Shown here one piece after another: positions 1 through 5,643 of a stretch of 64,000 bases of DNA. The stretch's first letter is position 1. Every line of letters begins with the position of its first letter. The notes beneath the pieces are model-generated. The model saw nothing but the letters and a program-made list of their open reading frames with translations, did no database searches and was not told the origin of the DNA. The position numbers and the translations under genes are program-made. The stretch spans positions 25,625 through 89,624 of the forward strand of contig JAEUHK010000091.1 in assembly GCA_016795465.1 (NCBI GenBank). Reading direction: 5' to 3'. The DNA is from Verrucomicrobiaceae bacterium (GTDB lineage: Bacteria; Verrucomicrobiota; Verrucomicrobiia; Verrucomicrobiales; Verrucomicrobiaceae).

Positions 1-506
1 CCGGCCGCATCAGTGGCGATGTCACCTTCCAAAGCGGCTCGAAGCTCCTCATCGGCGATCTCGGCGGCAATGCCACCGGACGCGATTTCGAGTTCGCCGG
101 TGCCTTGAGCTCCACCGGAGCCTTCGAGGCCCGATTCGACCTCTTCAGCAATCTCGGCACCGGCACGCTCAACTCCTCTCTCGCCGCCGATCAGGTGCTC
201 ATCAGCGGCAGCGACCGACTCATCGACCTCGACATCCATCTCGTGCTCGCCGATCCAAATTCCTTGCTCAACTGGGCTGCGGGCGATGCCTGGACCTTGT
301 GGAGCTGGGGCAGTATCAGCAGTGGCAACCGCCAGCTCTCCATCGCCTCCCTCAACGCCCCTGCCCTGCCCTCCGGCCTCATGTGGGACACCACCCAGCT
401 CAACACCACCGGCGCCATCCTCATCGCCTACGTCCCCGAGCCCTCCCGAGCCCTCCTGTTCCTCCTCGCCCTCACTTTCGTGACCCAGCGCCGTCGTCGT
501 TCATGA
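1..506 (+). CDS. C-terminal part of a PEP-CTERM anchored surface/exported protein (5' end outside window)
   Basis: The frame is open from the window edge (first full codon at base 3) to TGA at 504-506, so the real start lies upstream. The visible 167 or so residues are rich in Gly, Ser, Thr and Asn with beta-strand-like spacing, as in autotransporter-like passenger repeats. The tail carries VPEPS, a hydrophobic stretch (ALLFLLALTFV) and a basic end (QRRRRS). That is the PEP-CTERM sorting signal, processed by exosortase in Gram-negative bacteria that make exopolysaccharide. The protein is therefore probably exported and held at the cell surface or matrix. The passenger function cannot be told from this part. 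The stop codon is the first three bases of a palindromic repeat. Confidence 0.8.
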   Translation, partial: GRISGDVTFQSGSKLLIGDLGGNATGRDFEFAGALSSTGAFEARFDLFSNLGTGTLNSSLAADQVLISGSDRLIDLDIHLVLADPNSLLNWAAGDAWTLWSWGSISSGNRQLSIASLNAPALPSGLMWDTTQLNTTGAILIAYVPEPSRALLFLLALTFVTQRRRRS

Positions 507-526
507 CGTAGCATAGGCTTTCTAGG
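504..526 (+). repeat. Degenerate TGACGTAG-foot palindromic repeat overlapping the stop codon
   Basis: TGACGTAGCATAGGCTTTCTAG matches the left half of the perfect hairpin repeat at 4124-4152 (read on the minus strand). The right arm has decayed. The TGA of the foot is the stop codon of the PEP-CTERM gene. Confidence 0.6.
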
Positions 527-836
527 ACGTGTTTGAAAACCCACGGCACCTGTCAGGCGAAGCAAGGTAGTCCTCTCGCTCCGCGAGAGGAACGAAGCGT
601 GGGGCAAACAGAACGCGGCGGGAAATCCTGACGCACGCGTGCTGGCGGCGGCTTTTTGCTCATCTCGGCGGAGCGAGATGGCCACTTTGCTGGCGCACGG
701 TCGAGGCTGCTCCAACCGGTTTTCATACATGATCTGGCCTGTGCCAGTTGGCCGAAAGCAAAGGAGACTTTCGCCAATGGCATCGCGTGTTCGTCACCAT
801 CGCTCGCCACCACTGCCAGCAGCAGCCTGCCTTTGA
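527..836. other. Non-coding stretch with short hairpins, possible decayed mobile element
   Basis: I see no convincing gene here. There are two short palindromes: CCTCTCGC-TCC-GCGAGAGG near 572-590, and CATCTCG-gcggag-CGAGATG near 660-679. An imperfect inverted pair, GTTTGAAAACC near 530 and GGTTTTCATAC near 720, brackets about 200 bp. That could be the ends of a small non-autonomous element. No transposase frame is visible. Confidence 0.4.
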
Positions 837-1292
837 GCTCACATGCCGCACACTTGCAGCCACAGGCACGGTCACTTCCGGCTCAAAGCGCGGACACTTC
901 GAGCCCGCATCGACCTCCATGACAGCTCAAACACACCCTTCTGTTAGCCAGCATCGACCGTTCTGTTGGCTGACAGAAGGGTATCTTTGAGCCAACAGAA
1001 TGCATTCTTCGGGCGAATGAATCGATTATGTCAGCCATAAGAATGCATTCTTCTTGCCGTGGAATGCATTCTTCAGTCAGCCAAATGCATTCTTTGACCC
1101 CACATGGTCCATTCTTTTGGCGAATGAATGCATTCTTTCGGCCGAAGAATGGGGGATGTTAGCTCAAAGAATGGACACTTCCGGCTGAATTCCCCGCTCT
1201 TTGAGCTCCAATGGTGGGGCATGTGAGGTCAAACACACCGCTGTTTGCCCTCAAACAATCCCGCATGTGGGCTCAAAGAAGGCAAAGCTCGA
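837..1292. repeat. Array of about 21 degenerate tandem repeats, 21-22 bp each
   Basis: Starting at 837 the sequence divides into consecutive units of mostly 21-22 bp, each opening with GC(T/C) and often GCTCAAA, and often ending in CTT plus two or three bases. Unit starts are near 837, 859, 881, 903, 925, 947, 969, 991, 1013, 1034, 1056, 1080, 1102, 1120, 1141, 1162, 1184, 1205, 1228, 1250 and 1271. Well-preserved units are at 881-902 and 1162-1183. The middle units share the palindrome AGAATGCATTCT (997-1008, 1039-1052, 1062-1073, 1126-1137). A further unit-like copy at 1380-1401 overlaps the end of the next gene. The period is not a multiple of three and there are no unique spacers, so this is neither a coding repeat nor a CRISPR. 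The architecture resembles multiple transposase-binding sites at IS21, Tn7 or Mu ends, but no transposase lies nearby. Confidence 0.75.
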
Positions 1293-1376
1293 CCCGTAAC
1301 GGGGCCATTCTTGGCACCACACACGGGGCAGGAATGCCCCGAATACCAGTCTCTTCGTCCGCTGGAAGGGCCACTG

Positions 1377-1868
1377 TTAGCTCGATGCACCGTCACTTCG
1401 ACCCACATCATCGGTTTGCTCGCCCTCCGATGCCGAGGACGTTTCTGGCAAAGGCAGCAGGGAGCGATACAGATTCCCCGGCCGACCTCGCCGCACCTCG
1501 TGGACCACCGCGCTGCCCTGGCGGATCATGCGATTGAGAAACGTCTTCACCTCCTTGTCTCCCGGTCGCTGCTTCGTCGCTTCCTTGATGCGTTGGGCGA
1601 GATCCTGCGGGGCAAAGGGCCGACCCGCCGTCGCCGCGAGGCATTCCTTCAGCACCTCCTCCCGCGGACGCTCCGGCGGTCGCGGCGTGAAGACGGGCTG
1701 CGGGGCCAAAACCACGGCCGGTGCCGTTGTGGGAGCCACAGCCATGCTGCCACCGCCTATCTTATGCTCCACCAGCAGTGCCCGCACCTTGCGCACCATC
1801 TCAAGGTCCGCCATGAGCTTGGCCTCCAGTTTCGCCAAAGCATCGGGAGTGAGGTCCGCCGCAGTCAT
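1377..1868 (-). CDS. Hypothetical protein, 163 aa, possible winged-helix C-terminal half
   Basis: I do not recognise a named family. Residues 1-38 are a predicted amphipathic helix (LAKLEAKLMADLEMVRKVR) that could form a coiled coil. A Pro/Ala-rich linker follows at about 45-70. Residues 72-140 look like a small helical, possibly winged-helix DNA-binding fold (FAPQDLAQRIKEAT, then VKTFLNRMIRQG and a basic wing VRRGRPGNLYR). A DNA-binding role is inference. The stop lies exactly where the 22-bp repeat array resumes (unit 1380-1401), so the last few codons are made of repeat sequence. That suggests the original C-terminus may have been replaced. It has no obvious operon partner. Confidence 0.5.
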   Translation of the reverse strand: MTAADLTPDALAKLEAKLMADLEMVRKVRALLVEHKIGGGSMAVAPTTAPAVVLAPQPVFTPRPPERPREEVLKECLAATAGRPFAPQDLAQRIKEATKQRPGDKEVKTFLNRMIRQGSAVVHEVRRGRPGNLYRSLLPLPETSSASEGEQTDDVGRSDGASS

Positions 1869-2028
1869 GGCGAAAAGGATGTCTATTTCCGCCGAAATGG
1901 CAAATGGAAGGCTATTCCGGCCATTCGAGGGCTGGGGGTCTGAATCGCGGGGAGCTTACTGGCAGGAGAGCCAAGCGAAGCGAGACAGACAGCCGGAGGC
2001 TGCCCGAAGGGAAGCGAAGCGCATCAAT

Positions 2029-2084
2029 GAAGGCAGAAGAATGGTTCCAGCTTCAGATCATTCTCCTGCCTTCATTCTTCTGCC
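2029..2084. repeat. Inverted repeat GAAGGCAGAAGAATG / CATTCTCCTGCCTTC
   Basis: Two 15-bp arms (2029-2043 and 2059-2073) pair with one mismatch. A further half copy, CATTCTTCTGCC, follows at 2073-2084. It lies in the gap between two convergently placed minus-strand units and looks like a dispersed palindromic repeat rather than a terminator, because no T-run follows. Confidence 0.55.
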
Positions 2085-2130
2085 AATCTTTACCGCTCGC
2101 TGCACGCCGTCTTGGAGAGTCAGGAGTCGG

Positions 2131-2538
2131 TTAAGGTGCCACCGTCCAGTTTTCGATCTTCAAGCCTTCCACGCGGCTGAACTCGTCGGTGTTGCCTGTG
2201 ACCAGCGTCCATTCGTGCTGAAGGGCGATGGCGGCGATTTGGAGGTCATGAGGTCCGATGACCTTGCCCTGGCTCTCCAGTTTTTTTCGCAGAGGCCCGG
2301 CAATCGCGGCGGATTCATCGTCAAAGGGCACGGAGGCATGGCGGCTGAAGATCGCCTCCAGTTTGGCGAGGCGGGCTTCCTTGTCCGCATACCCCTCTGC
2401 GCCGTGAAACAGCTCTTCCTTCACCACCGAACACAGCCAGACGTCCTCTGGCGGCACCTCCCGCAGTTTTTCCTGCAAGGGCTGGCAGCGTCCCTTCAGC
2501 AGGATGATCCAGTGATTGGTGTCCAGCAGCCAGGGCAT
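2131..2538 (-). CDS. VapC-like PIN-domain toxin (ribonuclease)
   Basis: A 135-residue PIN-domain protein. The N-terminus MPWLLDTNHWIILLK carries the first conserved acidic residue in DTN. Further conserved acids follow in the middle (EELFHGAE) and near the C-terminus (PHDLQIAAIA, then TLVTGNTDEF). This is the usual VapC layout of a metal-dependent endoribonuclease. The ATG at 2536-2538 overlaps the stop of the upstream small gene as TGATG, which is the start I chose over the upstream TTG and GTG codons. The overlap implies translational coupling with the presumed antitoxin. In the family the toxin cleaves tRNA or rRNA when the antitoxin is lost. The target here is unknown. Confidence 0.85.
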   Translation of the reverse strand: MPWLLDTNHWIILLKGRCQPLQEKLREVPPEDVWLCSVVKEELFHGAEGYADKEARLAKLEAIFSRHASVPFDDESAAIAGPLRKKLESQGKVIGPHDLQIAAIALQHEWTLVTGNTDEFSRVEGLKIENWTVAP

Positions 2539-2759
2539 CACCAAGCCTCCCGTGATTCATTCGGCAGCTCGGCCGGCTCATTCCATTGCAACCCTTCGAG
2601 CGAGCCATAGAGGTCCTTCCAGTAGGCTTCGAAATGATCTTGGGCAGGGGCTTGCGGCTGGCGTCCCGGCATCAAAGCCCGCCACTGGCCCAGCAGCTCA
2701 CGCGCCACGCTTTCCGGCGCACGGGCGATTTCTTCGATGAGCAACGTTCGGGCTGACAT
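2538..2759 (-). CDS. Putative antitoxin of the VapC-like toxin
   Basis: A 73-residue protein immediately upstream of the PIN toxin, with a TGATG overlap. The N-terminal part (SARTLLIEEIARAPESVARE) is helical and resembles the short helical antitoxins that precede many VapC genes. The middle is Pro/Gln-rich. The C-terminal third is acidic and aromatic (HFEAYWKDLYGSLEGLQW), a plausible extended toxin-neutralising tail. I see no classic AbrB or ribbon-helix-helix motif, so the family assignment rests mainly on size, order and overlap. Such antitoxins normally also repress their own operon. Confidence 0.7.
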   Translation of the reverse strand: MSARTLLIEEIARAPESVARELLGQWRALMPGRQPQAPAQDHFEAYWKDLYGSLEGLQWNEPAELPNESREAW

Positions 2760-3029
2760 GCCCCGATGATGCGGGAAAGACGCTTCGAGGTCAAGACAGG
2801 CTTAATCGGGTTCGGAAGGATGTGGTTCTGCCGAGTCGTGAATGAATCGTCGCCGCCAACGCGCTGAAGCACGACCTACTGCTGGTTACACGAAACGAAG
2901 GTGCCTTCAAACACATCGCTGGGCTTCAGCTCATCAATCCGCTTGCAGTGAAGTGATTTGATGTGTTGGCATCGCAGTTTTGCCGCCACACTTTACACTA
3001 TCAGCGCTTGTGAAATTACTCTGCATGTC

Positions 3030-4001
3030 ATGGCTATCCTCTACAAATACGTTGAGCCAGATATTGGCCCCAACAACAAGCCCAAGCCTCTTCTCGTCCT
3101 GGAATCCCTGAGGCTGATCGCCGCCGACCCATGCAGCTTTAACGATCCTTTTGAAGTAAGGCCATGGTATGATCAAGAACGCCACGACCACTCGGAAAGC
3201 TCACATGAGAAGCTTCACAGGCTATTTCGAGGTAATGGCTCACAACATCAAATCGGCCAAGATTCACTGGTTGGTTATCCCGCAGAACTGGCTGCTTTTA
3301 ACGCGGATAACTGCCACAAAAAGTTTCAACAAGACATCTCAGACAGATACCGCATCTTGTGTCTAAGTCGAAATCCTGGCAGCGTCCTGATGTGGGCACA
3401 TTACGCAAAATGCCACAAGGGCATTGTCATCGGAATAGAGACTTCTGATCCCGATTTTCAGACGGGACTCAACCCCACTGGGTATAATGTGGAATACGAC
3501 CCGGATCGTTCCAAGATTCAGCTGCCTGTGGCCTACTACAGGCAACCCAGCGTCGAAATGTACGATCAATATGGAAACGTGATCAATCATCCAGACGAAG
3601 AAGTTGAAAGCAACGCCGGGTTAATCATACCGTTTCGAGAATACAGACGACAGGTTGAAGTCGCCCAACTCACCGCATTAAGGACGAAGGCCCAAGACTG
3701 GGGTTACGAGAAAGAGACTCGTTTCATTTACGACCTCTCGATTCATTCCGGCAAACTTACCCGAGAAGAGAGCCGGCACTTCGTCGCGCTGCCACCCAAC
3801 GCTATCCGTGAGATTATCATTGGCTTCTGTGCTGATCTAAATTTGGTCAAGAGTATCGTGGGGCTATATCGAGATGGTCGAATTGGAACGCCTCGACTGG
3901 CCTATACAGAGTGTCACCCAAGCCAATACGAAGTTTTGGCCCATGAGGCGGATGTAAACCACCTAGAGGCCTATTTTCAGCACGTGAGACCGAATCTGTG
4001 A
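3030..4001 (+). CDS. DUF2971 domain protein
   Basis: A 323-residue protein. I chose the ATG at 3030 (MAILYKYVEPD) because the family normally begins with a short K-Y-x stretch; the frame runs further upstream without family features. Diagnostic DUF2971 segments are visible: SFNDPFE near residue 40, LCLSRNPGSVLMWAHYAKCH near 110-130 followed by KGIVIGIE, and the C-terminal IIIGF region. The biochemical role of DUF2971 is not established, but the family is common in mobile and defence-rich regions. Base composition is clearly more AT-rich than the flanking genes, consistent with horizontal acquisition. It sits alone between two toxin-antitoxin pairs. Confidence 0.8.
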   Translation: MAILYKYVEPDIGPNNKPKPLLVLESLRLIAADPCSFNDPFEVRPWYDQERHDHSESSHEKLHRLFRGNGSQHQIGQDSLVGYPAELAAFNADNCHKKFQQDISDRYRILCLSRNPGSVLMWAHYAKCHKGIVIGIETSDPDFQTGLNPTGYNVEYDPDRSKIQLPVAYYRQPSVEMYDQYGNVINHPDEEVESNAGLIIPFREYRRQVEVAQLTALRTKAQDWGYEKETRFIYDLSIHSGKLTREESRHFVALPPNAIREIIIGFCADLNLVKSIVGLYRDGRIGTPRLAYTECHPSQYEVLAHEADVNHLEAYFQHVRPNL

Positions 4002-4123
4002 TCACGGGGGTTAGCGTCGCAGATTGGGCTAAAGATTGGATTCTGAAAGACGCAAAACTCCGATGATTGGGGAACCTTTGCGGCTTTGCGCCTTTGCGTG
4101 AGACCCATTCAATGATCCAAGCA

Positions 4124-4152
4124 GCACAGGCTAGAAAGCCTGTGCTACGTCA
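4124..4152 (-). repeat. Perfect TGACGTAG-foot hairpin repeat
   Basis: On the minus strand it reads TGACGTAGCACAGGCTTT and on. It has a perfect 9-bp stem (GCACAGGCT/AGCCTGTGC) with a 4-base loop and a GTAG-containing foot, the layout of REP elements mobilised by RAYT proteins. The TGA is the stop codon of the adjacent gene relic. Confidence 0.7.
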
Positions 4153-4317
4153 CTTGCGGATGCCGATCTTCTCCACCGGGATCGCTTCAAAGCCGAGCTT
4201 GAAGGCTGGTGAGTCCGCTTGGAGGCGGAAGTCGTCGTGCTTCCAATCGACGAACTTGGGGTCGGCGATGAGGCTGTGCTGGTCCCTGCCTTCGGCTTGC
4301 CAGGAGGTCCATTCGTC
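4150..4317 (-). pseudogene. Relic: C-terminal 55 codons of a beta-helix protein paralogue
   Basis: The minus strand encodes DEWTSWQAEG, IADPKFVDWK and KLGFEAIPVEKIGIRK before TGA at 4150-4152. This matches the C-terminus of the intact gene ending at 5476 with a few conservative changes. Nothing of the remaining 800 residues is present. The toxin gene upstream ends exactly at the relic boundary (stop 4316-4318), so a foreign module has replaced the 5' part. Confidence 0.8.
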
Positions 4318-4657
4318 ATGATCCGCGGTTTACGCGGACGAGCTGACCTTGAAGCGTGGTGAGCATCTCCAACTGCGCATGAACTTTCGCTGCGAGCGCA
4401 GGAAAGTCGGGATTGTCGGTGCAGACGATGATTCCGGCGTGATCGGGGTTTAGGCGATGGAGGCCGATGAAGTCCTGGCGGTTGTGCGTGAGCACGGCAC
4501 GACCCTTTTCAGTCGCGAAACGCAGGACTTCGTCATCGGGGATGCCTGCATTGGACTTGCCGGTGTCGTGCGTGGTCAGGACATCATGCCCGAGACGTCG
4601 CAATGTCTCGACCACGGGCAGCGGAAAGTTCTCGTTGGAATACAGACGGGCGGTCAT
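4316..4657 (-). CDS. DUF5615 PIN-like toxin
   Basis: A 113-residue DUF5615 (Mut7-C-related PIN-like) protein. It begins MTARLYSNENFP, where the family has an N-terminal 'D/N-E-N' acidic or amide cluster, followed by LRRLGHDVLTT. It then shows the PDDEVLRFATEKGRAVLTHN core and DFIGLH. These small proteins are predicted nucleases and typically pair with a DUF433 antitoxin, as here. Its ATG overlaps the upstream gene's stop by four bases (4654-4657, ATGA), so the two are translationally coupled. The first acidic position is Asn here (SNENF), but Glu and Asp elsewhere in the pocket remain. Activity is inferred from the family. Confidence 0.85.
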   Translation of the reverse strand: MTARLYSNENFPLPVVETLRRLGHDVLTTHDTGKSNAGIPDDEVLRFATEKGRAVLTHNRQDFIGLHRLNPDHAGIIVCTDNPDFPALAAKVHAQLEMLTTLQGQLVRVNRGS

Positions 4658-4989
4658 GAGTCGTCGCCGTTCGCGGCGATTTCGCGGTCCATTTCGTCGC
4701 GATGAGAGCGGGCGTAGTTCCAGGCGTTCGCGAGGTCTTCCGCGTTCAGCGAGGGATAGGCGGCGAGAAGCTCGGCATCGGTTTTGCCCTGCCGACGAAG
4801 CGATTCAAGCAGCCACACGGGAATGCGGGTGCGGATGACACGAGCGGCACCGCCGCAGACATTCGTCTGGAAGTCGATGCCGGGATGCGCGTCCGTGACC
4901 TCCATGGCGACGACGGCAAGAATCCGTGCCTGATCGCCTTTCGGCAGGTGCAGCACGGCCTCGCGGACATCGTCATAGGTAGCGGACAT
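4654..4989 (-). CDS. DUF433 antitoxin
   Basis: About 111 residues counted from MSATYDDV. In-frame upstream starts (ATG at 5001, GTG at 5013) are possible, and no ribosome-binding site clearly decides between them. The C-terminal half is the DUF433 winged-helix-type domain: CGGAARVIRTRIPVWLLES, then RQGKTDAELLAAYPSL and AEDLANAWNYARSH. DUF433 proteins usually precede a DUF5615 toxin, and that is the arrangement here with an ATGA overlap. The pair lies inside a directly repeated segment that could excise it by recombination. Confidence 0.85.
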   Translation of the reverse strand: MSATYDDVREAVLHLPKGDQARILAVVAMEVTDAHPGIDFQTNVCGGAARVIRTRIPVWLLESLRRQGKTDAELLAAYPSLNAEDLANAWNYARSHRDEMDREIAANGDDS

Positions 4990-5194
4990 GAGGCGGAGCA
5001 TAGCACGCGGCACTTCCTCACGCCAAGAGCAAAGCCGGAGGGCTCCCGCAGATTCAGATAACCCGCAGATTTTCTTCTGAGGTTTTCATGCCGCCAATAT
5101 GTGGGTTTTCTGAATCGGTGGGAAAGCGGCTTGGGGGCTTGGGGATGGCGTTTGCTTGCCGGTTGGCGGAGCGGGTGCGGGCTAAAGCCCTGCA

Positions 5195-5346
5195 CTACTT
5201 TTTCCTCACCCCAATCTTCTCCACCGGGATGGCTTCAAAGCCGAGCTTGAAGGCAAGAGAGTCGGGTTGAAGGCGGAAGTCGTCGTTCTTCCATTCGACG
5301 AACTTGGGATCGGCGATGAGGCTGTGTTTGTCCCAGCCTTCGGCTT
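5195..5346 (-). pseudogene. Second relic of the beta-helix C-terminus
   Basis: The minus strand encodes QAEGWDKHSLIADPKFVEW, then KNDDFRLQPDS and FEAIPVEKIGVRKK before TAG at 5195-5197. It is a third copy of the same tail, cut off abruptly near 5346, where the CGCAAAGGCG palindromic sequence begins. It is too short to be functional on its own and has no start. Confidence 0.75.
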
Positions 5347-5365
5347 GCCTAGACGGTTAAAAATC

Positions 5366-5428
5366 TCACGCAAAGGCGCGAAGGCGCAAAGATCAGAGGG
5401 TTTGGGAACCTTTGCGCCTTTGCGTAAG
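5366..5428. repeat. Inverted repeat of CGCAAAGGCG motifs
   Basis: The left arm CACGCAAAGGCGCGAAGGCG (5368-5387) pairs with the right arm CCTTTGCGCCTTTGCGT (5409-5425) across a 20-base loop. A partial copy occurs in direct repeat A near 4075-4100. It behaves as a dispersed palindrome and could also act as a transcription barrier between the surrounding minus-strand genes. Confidence 0.6.
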
Positions 5429-5643
5429 CCCCATTCAATGACCCAAGCAGCACAGGCTAGAAAGCCCATGCTACGTCATTTGCGGATGCCAATCTCCTCC
5501 ACTGGGATCGCTTCAAAGCCGAGCTTGAAGGCTGGTGAGTCCGGTTGGAGCCTGAAGTCGTCGTTCCTCCAATCGACGAACTTGGGATCGGCGATGAAGC
5601 TGTGCTTGTCCCAGCCTTCGGCTTGCCAGGAGGTCCATTCGTC
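5405..5643. repeat. Direct repeat copy B (about 240 bp)
   Basis: The partner of 4071-4317. This copy contains the genuine 3' end of the beta-helix gene. Recombination between A and B would remove about 1.3 kb carrying the DUF5615/DUF433 pair. Confidence 0.8.
5450..5478 (-). repeat. TGACGTAG-foot hairpin at the beta-helix gene stop
   Basis: On the minus strand TGACGTAGCATGGGCTTTCT continues into AGCCTGTGC, a slightly imperfect 9-bp stem with a 4-base loop. The first TGA (5476-5478) is the stop codon of the beta-helix gene. Confidence 0.65.

Larger units (their letters stand above)
4071..4317. repeat. Direct repeat copy A (about 250 bp)
   Basis: Bases 4071-4317 match 5405-5643 at roughly 90 percent by eye. 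The match covers a CCTTTGCG palindrome, the tail hairpin and the last 55 codons of the beta-helix gene. The two copies flank the DUF5615/DUF433 pair. Confidence 0.8.

Noticed and set aside
837..1292. Possible CRISPR array
   Set aside because: Units abut with no unique spacers, they are degenerate throughout, and there are no cas genes.
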